From assembly GCA_001179505.1 (NCBI GenBank), contig CDMY01000338.1:1-64000 (forward strand): a DNA stretch of 64,000 nt, in the 5' to 3' direction. This DNA comes from Vitrella brassicaformis. Lineage: Eukaryota > Sar > Vitrellaceae. The translations under genes and the position numbers were made by a program. Within the stretch, counting starts at the first letter, position 1; every line of letters begins with the position of its first letter. Shown here in pieces: positions 46,899-58,988 of this stretch. Below the pieces are notes generated by a model. The model saw nothing but the letters and a program-made list of their open reading frames with translations. It searched no databases and was not told the DNA's origin.

Positions 46899-47444
46899 TG
46901 TGTGTGTGGATGGTTGGATGGATGCTCTGAGACCTAAGCATTGCACGCGTTGACCCCGAGTATATGCAGCAATGTCTCAGTCATTGCATTCGAGCCTTCT
47001 TTCTTCCTTCGCACACATGACATCATGGTGTCCATAAAAATCGTCGACACACACATCAACAGAAAGGAGGACAGAGACCATACATACCCCCCTCTCTGTG
47101 TGAAGCAAAGCCTCCCAAAGAAATGAGAAAGACAAGAGAACAGAACGAAACGTCTTTCAAAGCGGCCCCGTTGGGCTTGAAATGACTACCTCAGACAATG
47201 TCTGTCATCCCATGTGCGTACCCTACAGCGAGCGCTACACCTACGTCGACTCTCTCTCTCTCTCTCTCTCATTGAAAGACCCCTCTGCCTTGAAAGCGCC
47301 ATGAGTCTAGTCTGCTGCCTTAGACCTATGGCCTTGCTGCTTACACATAGATAATACACAACATACTCAGGTAAGCACACACATACTAACTGCCAGAGAG
47401 ACCCGCACCCATCGAGTGCCGGTGACCGTGCAGTCTCATCTCAT
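46899..47444. other. Convergent gap with (TC)10
   Basis: 546 bp. (TC)10 at 47251-47270. A segment at about 47285-47335 resembles a tRNA-Leu/Ser D-arm on the minus strand but does not fold into a full tRNA. No gene called. Confidence 0.5.
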
Positions 47445-49254
47445 TCAGTCGCCACCATCCCCGCCACCACCATCCCCTCCGCAACCACCATCCCCTCCGC
47501 CACCATCCCCTCCGCCACCATCAGAATCGCCCCTGAACCATAGAATATATATATCACAAACCGACGAATGCGTGGAGTAGTGATAAATGCAGAGAGGCAC
47601 GGGGCGTTCGCGTGCCTACCTTCCTGCCGCACTGTGCCTGTCTGCCTACCATCCGCCGCTGGAGCCGCCCCCGCCACTGACCGAGCCGCCTCCAAAGCCG
47701 CCTGATTAGCTGATGCCACCACCAGAGTAGCCGCCACCACCGCCATAATAGCCGCCTCCAGAGTAGCTGGAGCCGTAGCTGCTGTAGCTTCTGTAGGTGC
47801 GTTTGCTGGTGGTGGTGGATCGGCGCGTCTTGGTCTTCGGTTCCTTTGGCCCGGCTGTGTCGTCGTCGGGCGGCTTCGGGCGGTTGTTGAATTGGTACTT
47901 GGCCCAGCTGCATGGCATGCAGCGGTATAATCAGACAGACATGCAGCCAGAATGAATCTGTGTAGCAATCGGTTCTCTGTTGGCGCTCGGTTGGTCTTAC
48001 AGGATGGCAAGGAAGACCACGACGGAAATGAGAAAGACCGTCACTATGTCGTCGTTGATCGGATGGGAGACGGTGATCGTAGTTGATGGCGAGGAGGGGT
48101 CCTGCAGCTTGGCCTCCAGCAAGGTGAGGCCCTTGCGTATGGCGCCGGTGTAGTCCTCCCGTCTCAGCTCAGGCCTGCGTCCATCCGTCCATCCATCAAG
48201 AGACCCAATGAATCACTATTCAATCGTCTGTCTCCTCTGTGTGCCTCTCGCTGACTTCATGTCATCGATGATCTTGCTTAGGTCCTCGTTGCTGACCCGC
48301 ACCGCCGCCTGGTTTGCCGTCCGGATGTGCACCACCTTGTCATCTCGACTCAGGAAGAACACCAGCCCGTTGTCGCATCCCTTGTCGCCCACGCCCCACT
48401 GATTGCCAATCGCAGTGGCGTACTTGGCCGCAAGAACATATTTGTCGTCGCTCTCGCCCAGCAGCATCTTTCGGACCAGTGCCACTCCGACTTGGAAGCC
48501 TTTCTCTTTCCCATCAGGGCAGGCCACTTTGCAGTTGTCGCGGATGTCGTTGAGAATCCTCTGGATCCCCTCTCGGTCATAGACACTCGGCAGGATTCCG
48601 TCGGGGTCACATATCCACGCCTGGTTGCGCAGGCCGCACAGCTGCAGGTCATATTGGGGATTGGGGAACGGGCCGGAGGGAAGGGCTGCAACGGACAGTC
48701 ACACACATGACATGTATGTGTCTTGTCTTTGATGTGCGTGCGGTTGTGCGGTCGCTTCCTCACTGAAAGCTCGAAAGCCCTTTCCAAAGATGCCGGAGAG
48801 GGAGAACTTCTCGCCCTGCCCGCCGTCGGGCACTGTGATGGTGCTCTCGTCATCCTGAACACACACAAAACAGTGGACAAATATCGACACATGGCTCTCC
48901 CTCCCTCCCTCCCTCCCTCCCTGTGTGTGCCTGTCTTCTCACCGCGGCAATCTCTGCAGCCTCAGCAGACGAGACAAACCTTTTGCCAATGCGCTTGCCG
49001 CCACTCTTGACCAGCCGGGCCGGCTTCACGATGGCTGGCGGCGTGAGCTTGGAGGGATCAAGTGTCGTCAGCGAAGGGTGTGTGAGGACGCCGGGCACTC
49101 GAAAGGCAGACAGGGAGGAGGTGCCTGCGAACGAGCGCTTGGCGGTGGGTGTCGTTGGGGGAGAGATTGGCGAGACGAAGGCGCCAGGCTGGACGGCATC
49201 TATGCCTGCCGTGGCCAGCAGCACCGTTGTGAAGGCGTAGAGCACGGCCGCCAT
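47445..49254 (-). CDS. TPM-domain protein (TLP18.3/Psb32/MOLO-1 type), probably thylakoid
   Basis: ATG 49254. The N-terminus MAAVLYAFTTVLLATAGIDA then VQPGAFVSP looks like a signal plus plastid leader. The TPM domain follows: LPSVYDREGIQRILNDIRDN, KGFQVGVALVRKML, and CDNGLVFFLSRDDKVVHIRT..AVRVSNEDLSKIIDDM. After it comes a transmembrane helix, DDIVTVFLISVVVFLAIL, and a Gly/Ser/Tyr-rich tail. Plant TLP18.3 and cyanobacterial Psb32 help photosystem II repair in thylakoids; bacterial relatives end in a Gly-rich tail closing with Trp. Here the frame meets TAA at 47706 (GGGIS*), but the same frame continues as SGGFGGGSVSGGGGSSGGW, the expected family ending. That segment then splices (TG|GTAGGC) to a final exon of GGGGD repeats ending at 47445. 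A short removed segment, readthrough or a real stop are all possible. If the stop is real, the coding end is 47706. Confidence 0.75.
47450..47523. repeat. 15-bp minisatellite (CCACCATCCCCTCCG)n
   Basis: About five imperfect 15-bp units. On the minus strand they encode GGGGD-type repeats in the last exon of the TPM gene. Confidence 0.8.
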
Positions 49255-49641
49255 CCTTGTTGATGTACTCTCCCTTTCAGCAGTCGACGCCAGTCAAGAC
49301 AGGACGGCGTCGACAAAACAGGATGGATGACTGCGGCTGGAATGCAGGTCACTCACAGGCCTGATGAACGCCGATGCATGTGCACAGATGCCATACCGAC
49401 AAACTCCATGAAGGGCGCTCCCTGTGCTCTTAGCTCGCAGATCTCCGACCGCTGCTGCGAGCTAGGCGCGCCGGCCCGTGAGCGGCTGTGATTTGCGCCA
49501 TTACGGTCTGCCGTGGCGTCGAGAGGGCCGTCCTGCTGTGAAATCCAACTGAGATCTGAGCAGTGCAGCTGCAGCAGTGACGTCACCTCTCGTCAGCAGG
49601 CAGCCGGCCCATCCACGTGTGTGCTGAGAGCGACACAAAAA
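49255..49641. promoter_or_regulatory. Divergent region between TPM and GNAT genes
   Basis: 387 bp between two divergent ATGs. An in-frame open stretch precedes ATG 49642 from about 49513 but has no ATG. No clear core promoter element seen. Confidence 0.4.
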
Positions 49642-51201
49642 ATGGCGCGGCTTCAGCTGAGCAGCTACGCATTGCACAGCAGCGGGGACCGTCACCGATT
49701 TCTCGACGAGATATGGCCGTTTCTCATCCGCAACGAGGCCTATCACACGCATACCATCTCAGTTCTGCAAGCAGCCGGGTGTCTTCCTCAGTCGCCTTTC
49801 TCGTCAGTGCCACTCCCATGCTTCGACAAAGACCCCTTTCGCCCACCCATCTCTTCATACGCCTTCGCCGACAGTGCCGCTGCATCCGGCGATGATTATG
49901 TAGAGGTGCTCTGCTACGCACTGGCAGCGGCAGCAGATGACCCCGCACAGCCAGCCTGGACGGCCGTGCGCTGCGTGGCTGTGGTCGCCGTGCCCCGCGA
50001 TGAGTCAACGGGAGAGGCCAAGGTCGCATTCACGCCGCTCTATGCGAGCGCATCATCCCACGGAGATGCGGCGACCTTCACGCAGGCCGACCTGGATCAA
50101 CCGGCGGTGGACTCAACTATTCAGCCTCTCATGGCCGCGGTGCAGGCGGTGATCAACGCTCATGCGTTTGAGAAGATCCGCATCAACGGCCCGGCGCCCA
50201 TTGTGTCGGGCATCCACACGGGGTGTGAGGCGGCTGTGGGTGAGAAGGAGGGGTGGCTGGGTGGCCTGTACGACAACACGGCGTGGATCAAGGACGGTGC
50301 CTTCAATGCATATGCGCTCGACCTGACCGACCTGCGCCGCACCCTCAGCGACCCTGATCTGTGGACAAATGCGGTCGTCTCGCCCTCGCCGCTGCTTGGC
50401 GTCAACTTCACAGCCGCCGACCCGACGGTCCACCCGTCCCTCAAGGCCATGCAGCAGAAGGAGCCCATCGTCATCTACCAGTGGGATGGCAGTGACGGGT
50501 GTGTCACTCCCGAGACATCCACTGGCTCGCTGCCGTCGGTCAACAGCAACAGCGACAGCAGCGGCGACAGCAGTGGCCAGGACGACCCTTTCCAGCCCCC
50601 ATTGCCCCCGTACCAGTTGGTCTTCCCGTCCCTCTCTCCGGAGTCGGTCGACCGCCACGTCAAGTGGGAGGAGCACTACATGAAGCATTGGGTGCAGAGC
50701 TACCCGTTTCTGGCCAAGTATGCCGTGGCCGACGTGCTTCGTCAGCGCATCACGGAGTCCTTGTCGAGCGGATCGATTCTCGTGCTGCAGCGAGGCGACG
50801 AGCAGCCGCTGTGTCGGTCCTTCTTCCGGATGTCTGAGGGTGGCGTGGCGGAGGTGGGGGGCATCATGACCTGGCCGCAGTACCAGGGGAAGGGCTATGC
50901 CAAGGTCATCACTGCCGCACGTAAGCAGCCTGACACACAGGGGAGGAAGGCATGTCCTTTACTGTGTTGTTTGTGTGTGTGGCTGATTGACTGGTCTTCA
51001 GAAAGTCTCTTGGCTTTCAGTCGCGGGTTTCGTGTGTGTCGCCTCATGACAGAGGCCAGCAACGGTGCCAGCAACCACATCTACAGTGGCCTCGGCTACC
51101 GGTGCATAGGCAGACCCACCCATCTCGAGCTGTCGAGAAAGGGCACCCACGAGAACAGTGCAGAGGCGGATGCAGCTTGCGCCTCCAAGCTGTGCAGGTG
51201 A
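49642..51201 (+). CDS. GNAT-family N-acetyltransferase
   Basis: Exons 49642-50920 and 51002-51201 (C|AA join), 492 residues. The C-terminal GNAT fold is recognisable: EVGGIMTWPQYQGKGYAKVI carries the acetyl-CoA pyrophosphate-binding Q/RxxGxG/A loop (QGKGYA), followed by a helix, then VCRLMTEASNGASNHIYSGLGYRCIG, the N..SN.IY..LGY motif of FR47-like members. The first roughly 390 residues are a long N-terminal region with Ser-rich linker SNSDSSGDSSGQDD and a segment SVDRHVKWEEHYMKHWVQSY. GNAT enzymes move acetyl from acetyl-CoA to amines; the substrate is unknown. ATG 49642 was chosen as the first Met in frame. Confidence 0.82.
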   Translation: MARLQLSSYALHSSGDRHRFLDEIWPFLIRNEAYHTHTISVLQAAGCLPQSPFSSVPLPCFDKDPFRPPISSYAFADSAAASGDDYVEVLCYALAAAADDPAQPAWTAVRCVAVVAVPRDESTGEAKVAFTPLYASASSHGDAATFTQADLDQPAVDSTIQPLMAAVQAVINAHAFEKIRINGPAPIVSGIHTGCEAAVGEKEGWLGGLYDNTAWIKDGAFNAYALDLTDLRRTLSDPDLWTNAVVSPSPLLGVNFTAADPTVHPSLKAMQQKEPIVIYQWDGSDGCVTPETSTGSLPSVNSNSDSSGDSSGQDDPFQPPLPPYQLVFPSLSPESVDRHVKWEEHYMKHWVQSYPFLAKYAVADVLRQRITESLSSGSILVLQRGDEQPLCRSFFRMSEGGVAEVGGIMTWPQYQGKGYAKVITAARKQPDTQGRKACPLLCCLCVWLIDWSSESLLAFSRGFRVCRLMTEASNGASNHIYSGLGYRCIGRPTHLELSRKGTHENSAEADAACASKLCR

Positions 51202-53151
51202 TCATGAGACAGCCGTCGATCCGTGGATGGTGGTGGGGTGGTGGAAGTGGTGTTTTGTAGTCGTATTGGTTGTGGCGCGCCTTTAGAGCGCCTTTCAATT
51301 TTCGTGGCGGGGTGTTTTATTGTCCTTCCGGCTTGCCTCTGACTGGCGTTTTGGACTGGTTGACGATTTTCGCGGACACCCGGCACCCTCTGTGTGTGAG
51401 GGCTGCATGTTTGTCGGATCGGATAAGACGTGACTATACGCTACACAAGCGTTGATTCTGATCCAGCAGTCGCGTCTCTCTCTTACACGCACGCAGGTGT
51501 GTCTTTGTCTCCGCTGCACATGTCGCACCCACACCGTAGGAAAGAGACTAAGTAGCTCGTCCGTCTCTAAGTGCCGTGGATCATGTGCACACTGAGCCAG
51601 CCAAAAGAGAGCACCAACAGGCGATCGACGGTCACACAATGTGTCCTTATGTTGGTCAGCACACACACACACACACACATACGCGCTCGACTCGTACGAA
51701 CGAATCAACACAAACACCACCACGCGCCAGACACATGTCTCAGCCCGACAAAGAAAATCCACCCGACACACGCTGCCTGCAGCACGGAAGGCACACCACG
51801 ACCGGCGATCGAAGTCCTCTTCCTGTACACACGCCCCTCTCCCCTCCCCCCCACCCCGACCTATGCGTGACGGAAGAGACGCGGGACCATCGAGCAAAGC
51901 AGAAAAGAGCCATGAAGTCACAGGTGGAGGCCTGCCTGTCTGCCTGTGGGTGTGGTGTGGTGTAGTGCGGTGTGCAAAGACGCGAGAGCGATAGACACAC
52001 AGACAGCGCATCCTCGGTTCGGGCAAAAACTCTCATCAGCCGTAGCCAACACCGATTCACCGACACACACACACACACACACAGACTTAGACAGGGAGAG
52101 AAGAGGGGAAAGGCACACGCACGCAACGAAGGCCAGCCAACAACAGCGTTCGCCTTGCCCTCAATCGCATTCGCGATGAGATGATTGCTGGTCGGCCACC
52201 CCATCCCGCTCGCCATCTAGGCATCCCCCTACCGACAAAAATGCGTGTAACCGAACGAACAGGGGGTGTCGCACCTCGCTGCCTGTCTGGTGTTCTCATC
52301 GACCGCTTCTCCTGTCTCATCTGTGTCCCGCCTGTGCCTGTCGCTCACCGCCCCGCACTCGGCCATGGTCACGAAGCATACTGCAGCCACTTGCCGTGGT
52401 GCAATGTGCTCCGTGACAAGGCCAAGGGCGAAGCAGAGAGGGGGCTGGTGCGGGGCATGAGACAGCGAAACATGACCACAAAATGGAGGGGATTGAGAGA
52501 GATGAACGTCGCAGTTATGACAACAACGTGTATGGACTTGTTGTGTGTCGGCTGGTGGTACGTGTCTGCTGTCCTGTGTGCAGCCGGCCGGCCCTCCTTG
52601 AACCTGCTCGAGATGTGAGTGTCTGAACACATCTTCCGCAGATCCAAGCAGACACACTCACTCAGAACATCAGGCACAACCACGCCCACTCACCAAAAGA
52701 AGCCACACAGCATAAATCCCTCGTTAGGAAACACAAGCCATTCATGGATGGATGGCTTTTCTGTCCGCTAGCTATGCCTTTCGTCTCGTGTCGTTTCGCT
52801 CATCTATCTGCCCCTCTGTCTGTCTGTCTTTCGTTCTTTCTACGGTCACCGTACGCACAGCAGACTATGTGTGTGCGGTGCGCATGTACGTGTGAGGGTA
52901 AAAACCCGCCCGCCCCTCTCATGGCATGGCGGCCAGCCAGCCCAGCCAGCCAGTGAGTCAAAATCGCCATCCATCCCACCCCGCCCCACCCCACCTCTCT
53001 CTCTCCCTTGGCCATCCTCTGGTGCGGTGCAGCCGAAGAAAAATAGCGGGCGGGCACCATGACATCACAAACACGCACATCCAGACGTACACATTGTTGT
53101 CATTCGTCACATCACGCCACACCCCACACCCCGGGGGAGACACACCAAGTC
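51202..53151. other. Large convergent gap
   Basis: 1.95 kb with (CA)n at about 51661-51680 and 52064-52083, CCAG and TCTG runs. Open frames here lack family matches and splice support, so no gene is called. Confidence 0.6.
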
Positions 53152-54597
53152 TCATACGTCCCCGTGCGTCTTGCCCCTGCACTCCTCTCCCTCCCCCTCC
53201 CTCTCCCTCTCTGCAGCTACTACAGGCAATGCCCTCGACGCTTCCTCCTTCGCACTGCACTCGGTGATTGCCGGTGGAGACAAAGACGGTGACGATGGCG
53301 AGGATGGTGGCGATGACGCCGCTCTGTCCTTCTCCCCTTGCTTGTCAGCCGCAGGAGTGTCGGTGACGGCTCCCGCCGTCTGCAGCACCGTGATGGTGCT
53401 GACGTCCTTGTCCTCCCTCGCACCCACGGCTGCGGTGATGGGCCTGCCAGCCGGTGTCTCGATCTGGATGGACTCGACGCGCGGCAGATGCAGAGAGGGG
53501 GTGGGAGGGGGAGAAGAGGGAGAGGGAGAGGGGGATGAGGGCGGTGTGTCTGAGGAGGTGGTGGCGGTGGTGGTTGTCTCGGCCTTGTTAGTGTCCTCTT
53601 GCTCGAGCTTGTTCATTGGCGAGAGGCACGACAGCAGGATGGACCAGCAGAAGCTCACACTCGCCGCGAAGGCAATCCGAAACTGTCAGCAAGGCAAGAC
53701 CCACACACAAACAAACAGAGAGGGATGTCTGGCTGTCAGAGGTGGCCAGGCAGGCGCAGGTGAGTGAGTGCCTGCCAGACCAGACCAGACCAGACCTGCA
53801 TGGGCATGAGTGGTCCGAAGTTGATGAAGTTGGCGGGGATCCATATCATGGCGTAGCGCGGAATCACACCCCCAATCTCATCACAGTACATTTGCACGCC
53901 CTAACAAGCCGCACACGCACTCGCAGATGCACGTGCAGAGAGTGTCCTTTCGTTCGTGCTCGCTCGTGTCGGCTGTTCTGTTGAATGGTTGGTGTGTTGT
54001 TGTGTTGTGTTGTGTTGTGTTGCGTAGCGTAGCGTACGTCTGTGACAGATTTGCCATTGAGGACGGCCTTGAAGAGGTAGTAGTTGGGCATGTACAGCAA
54101 AGGAATGTACACAAAACACTCTGACATGACAACACAACACAACACACACACAGAGGTGGCCAGCACTCACGTGAGGTTGAGTCTGTCTGTCTGGCTGTCT
54201 GTCAGTGTGGTGTCACCCCTTCTCGACTCGACTCACCGGTGAGTGTCTTCTTGAGTGCGTTGACCAGAGTGGTCGACGTGCCGTACATACGCGTGAACAC
54301 CACATTGTACGCCCTGCACTCACACACACACACACACACATGCCCTCCCTCCCTCTGAGTGATCCCTCCCTCCAGGCAGGCATCCTTCCTGACTGACCAG
54401 TGCTGTATAGCGCCCGTCTGCACGGCTCCCCACAGAGTGAACTTGAGGTTCCTGCCGACGTCGAATTTGTCGTTTTTCTCGACGACCATCTGCGCGAGGC
54501 AGTCGCTGGCCGAGGCCTTGATGGCGCAGGTGCAGAAGGCCATCACGTACGGGTGCTTGTCGTAGTTCCGCTTGTACCAGCCGAAAAAGCCCCTCAT
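53152..54597 (-). CDS. Mpv17/PMP22-family membrane protein with Ser/Pro-rich tail
   Basis: ATG 54597 (MRGFFGWYKRNYDKHPYVMA). Exons join TG|G and C G|G. Family motifs are KHPYVMAFCTCAIKASASDC, QMVVEKNDKFDVGRNLKFTL, WGAVQTGAIQHW, ECFVYIPLLYMPNYYLFKAV, YAMIWIPANFINFGPLMPMQ and FRIAFAASVSFCWSILLSCL. These match the four-helix Mpv17/PMP22 proteins of peroxisomes and mitochondria (WxPAQxxNFxxVPxxxR..., here WIPANFINFGPLMPMQFR). The final exon adds about 130 low-complexity residues (ETTTTATTSSDTPPSSPSPS and on), unusual for the family. Readable sequence continues upstream of ATG 54597 without another ATG; it may be 5' UTR. Confidence 0.85.
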
Positions 54598-56354
54598 CGT
54601 ATCGTGGGTGGCGGGAGGGGGGTGGGAGGGAGGGGGGGAGGGGCAGACAGACGTGCAAGCGGGCCGATCGGCCTGTTCGGCTGCCCTTAGATGCTCACTC
54701 GACTGCAGTGATTGCTTTGCCTGCGCCGAAGGCAGTGATTGGGGAGGGAAGGATGTCGCGAAGCGTCGAGAACCGGCTCGCAACAAGTGTTTTTTCGCAC
54801 CCTAACTCGTCGGGCGACGGTTCTTTCAAATCAACGCGTATGTGCGTGTGTGTGTGGACAAATGCATGATGAGTGCATGGCAGTGTCTGCGGCCTCTGCA
54901 GCCAATGGATACAGTGACCAACCCGACGCATGTCTCTCGTTAACACACGGTTGCTGATGTGACTGACGCACACATGGCATGATACTGTCTGTCTGTCTAC
55001 CCTGTTCGTTCTACACGCACCCATCCCCCCACCCCAACAGGCACAACAAGCACACACGCACGATGATGGATGGCCGGGCCCATAAAGGACTTTGCAAATC
55101 ACATCTAGTAAAACACCCGCACGCACATGTGCAACGTCACGCGCTCGGCAGGCAGGCAGGCAGGCAGGCAGGCAAATCAATCAATCCCCCCCGCCCATCG
55201 ACACACACACACACACACACACCACACACACACACAGACACACATACAACGCACAGATGAAGCAGTCCCACCAGGTGAGCCGGCCGGCCGATCGGCCTGT
55301 GTGAGTCGGCACACACGCATCCGGCCGGCCGGCCGGCAGGCACGCCGCAGCCAAGAAATGATAAGCACACTGTCTGTCTTACGCACCTACCTACGCGTGC
55401 GTACCAACGATTGGTAATACGAAAAAATGAATGGCTGGCTGGCTGGCTGGCTGTACAAGAAGAGATTCGTGGAGGATGGCTGGCTTGGCTGGATGGATAA
55501 GTGGATGGATAAGTGGATTGGATGGGTGTGGTTTGGTGAGTGTATTGTGTGTGTGAGAGTCTGTGGCCTCGCGTCGCGTGTGACTCGACTGTTTGGGAAA
55601 ATTGACACGCGTGAGATGGCGTACGAACGTCCACCCATCCGCTTTGGGAGAGATAGTGCTGCTGAGCTGAGCTGACATCATCTACGTCTGGCTGGCTGGC
55701 TGGCTGGCTGCATGGCTGCATGGCTGGCTGCACGCACACGATGGACGGATGGACGGATGGATGGATGGATGGTACAACAAGACAGACGGAAAAACAGCCG
55801 TGACGAGCAACAGCCTGCCTGCGATTGGTAACTACGTAAGAAGGGCACCGCCCCGCCCCGCCCCGCCCACATGCAATTTACTTGCGATAGATCGCTACGA
55901 TTACTGCATCCACTCACTGTACAGAAGGGCAAATAACACACCAACCAACCAACCAAAAGCAAGACACACCGAACGAACATCCACCCCACCTGTACACTAA
56001 GTACAACACCCAACACACAACACACAACGAAGCCAATGCATGCACTATAATGTACAAAAAGACCAAAACACACCGAACGAACGAACGAACGAACCGACCA
56101 GCCCAACCTAACCCAGCGGGCGACACCCACCCAACCACGCACGCAAACCGTAAACAAAACCCAACTGGCTGACAACACACACAAACCGAAAAACCGACCC
56201 TCACCCCAACCGACCCTCAACCGACCATCCGCCACACCAACAGGCAAGCTAACCTCTCTTTCTATACACTCACTTCCACGTGGACCCACACACAACCCAA
56301 CCCAACCCAACCCGCCGAATGAATGCATTGGGTCTGTCTGTCTGTCTACTTTCT
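54598..56354. other. Intergenic, simple-repeat rich
   Basis: 1.76 kb between two minus-strand genes, the only tandem pair in the window. (CAGG)n at about 55149-55173, (CA)n at 55200-55250, (GGCT)n at 55436-55453 and 55688-55712, (GAAC)n near 56080. No supported gene. Confidence 0.6.
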
Positions 56355-56831
56355 TTACTTGCCCTTGAGGTGCCGAACGCGTGACGTTTTCTTGGCCTGC
56401 ACGCACTGGCCCGTCTTGTCGTCGTACACAAAGTGCTTGGGGCAGCTGCGCTTGGGTTTGGCCGTGTCGACCCGCTGACACCTCGCGCCCTTCTCGTCGC
56501 CCTCCACCGGAGAGTAGTTCTTGGGGCAGTAGGTCTCTTTCGCCTCATACGCCTTGCCCTCACACATACTGCAGACAGACAGACACACAAAGAAGAGACA
56601 GCCACGCGGGCATTGGAGTGAGTGACTGAGTGAGGGTGTGTTCGTGTGTTCGTGGGCGGGGAGCGAGGGAGGGAGAGGGTGCGGTACCTACCCAGTGTTT
56701 CGGTTGTATGTCGTGTCGTCCGAGCATTGCCGTGCAGGCCCCTGGTAGACGTCGGTGACGCACTCGCCGTTGATGAGGTAATACTTGGGCGGACAGTATC
56801 GCGTGGGCGGCACCTGCTGCGTCTGATGAAC

Positions 56832-56862
<31 letters not shown>

Positions 56863-58798
56863 AAAGCGACACACACCGAGGTAAATGGTGTTTGTGCTTG
56901 CATGCTACGCGTGTGAATGTCCGTGAGTTAGTTACCTTTTCGCACATGTTGTCTTTGTACTCGTAGGACTTGGGGCACAGCAGCTTCGGCTGCCCTTGGA
57001 GCTCCTGCACACACCGGTCCTTCTCGAGGTCATACTCTGCACCAACACACCACACCAACAACACTTGAGGGGACTGGACTGCCGAAAAGGCCAACGGCCG
57101 ATCTCACTCACTCACCAGGTGGGCAGTCGTAGTCGGGCCTGGCCTCGACGTACTTAATGCACACAGTACCGTCTTCGCTGAGAATGGTGCCCTTGGGACA
57201 CCTGGGCTCCTCGTTGGCCTCTCTCACCCTCTCGCACACACCATTTCGCAGCGTGTACCTGACCAAACAGAGTGAACACAACACAACACATTACGGAAGG
57301 AACAACAGACACTGATAGATGCAGCAGAGATTGGGGCAGTACGCCCCTCCCTCCCTCTCTCTCTCTCTCTCTCTCTCTTCATGTGTGTGTCGCATACCCT
57401 TCAGGGCATTTCTGCGTGACGTTTGCCGTCCTCATTCGCACGCACGTGTTGTTGACCACCTCGTAGTCGGGCGGGCAAGTGAACTGAGGCAAGACCTCTT
57501 CCTCTTTCTCACACGGGGGAGGGCTGCCGTCCTGCAATCCACAACACACACACATACACCACACAGCACACACACATTTTCGAGCCCGTCTGTTTGCTGA
57601 CGCACTCACTGACGCACTCACCGAGCAGACAGTCTCTGGCGGTTCGGTCATGATTTGGCAGACCGACTTCTCGCAGTTGCCTGTCTGATTGTTGTAGGTG
57701 TACGCTGCGGGGCACTTGATGACCTCGTCCAGGATCTCCTCCTTCTTGCACACCCCGTCGACCAGCTCCCCGTCGTCGCACGAGGCCGTGGCCACCAGCT
57801 GGTCCTCCTGCACACACTCGTCGTTCCTGCAGGAATGAAACAATGAAACGAACCAGCCAAAACACACACACACACACACACATAGGAGAGATCTATCGGT
57901 CACATGCCGTCCTGTCTGTCCTTGCAACGTACGCGGTGTATTCATAGCCCTCGGGACACTCCTTCTCAGTGTCGGTCTGCTCCAGTGCCACACAAGTGCC
58001 GTTCCGCCGCTCATAGCCGTCGGGACAGACCCCCTCAGCAGGGCCCGCCACCTGCTTGACGCATACCCCATCGGCGTGGTCGCCCTTCTTGTGATGCTTC
58101 GGAGCCGCCACCACGTGCTTCTTGTGGTGCGTCTTCGGCGGCGTCACCTCTTTCTTGTGATGCTTCTCGGGCGCGGGAGCCGTCTTCTTGTGGTGCTTCG
58201 GGGGCGGGCTCTTCTTGGGCGGGGGCTCTTTCTTGGCTTGCAGCTGGCGAGTGTGCTTCTTGTGTCGGTGGGGCTGGAAGTCGTAACCGTCGGGGCATGA
58301 CGGCGTGGGGTCCTCATACTTCTTGCGCACACACACACCTGGCACGCGACACACAGAAGAATCAATTGATGGGAGCATGCTTGCAGACCAGACCGGGGCA
58401 TGGCATGGTGACCGACCGTTTCTGTAGGTGCCTTCGTCGCACTCCTCCTTCGGATGCAGCTGCATCACCCTGATGCAGGTCATCTCACCGGGCTTCTTCT
58501 CGTACCCCTTCGGGCACCTCATCTGTACAAGGAATGCACCAAACCCATGCATGGATGTGTGTGGTTCTTGCCTGCCTCAGGGGAGGGGTGTCTAGTCTAC
58601 CTGGGGGTCCGCCCTCTTGGTGGTGACGCACTTGCCGTCGAACTTCTCGGTGCCGTCGGGGCAGTCGACGTCGGGCGGGTGCGATATCACCTTCACACAC
58701 TGACGCTTGTTGCTGCTGTCCGGTTTGTAGCCTGTGTATGACACACACACACACAGACAGAGGCACAGAAAGGGATCTGCAGATGTGGCCCAATCTGA

Positions 58799-58832
<34 letters not shown>

Positions 58833-58955
58833 ATGTGTGTGTGTGTGTGTCGCGTACCACTTGGACATCGCACCTCTGCAGGAGCGTACTCAACCTGCGT
58901 GTGTCCATGGAGCAATCACACACACGAACGCCCCCCACCAATCCGATCATCAACC

Positions 58956-58988
<33 letters not shown>

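Noticed and set aside
47170-47345. tRNA-Leu/Ser-like D-arm (GGCCATAGGTCTAAGGCAGCAGACTAGA on the minus strand) with a distant T-arm-like piece
   Set aside because: The acceptor stem does not pair, the T stem is mismatched and the needed intron would be over 100 nt, so at best a decayed relic.
52181-52618. 145-codon open frame on the plus strand between the GNAT and Mpv17 genes
   Set aside because: Composition looks random, no conserved motif, no convincing splice sites, and it would sit in a convergent gap.
54598-54786. N-terminal extension of the Mpv17 protein resembling a mitochondrial leader
   Set aside because: The frame is open but contains no ATG upstream of 54597, so it is more likely 5' UTR.
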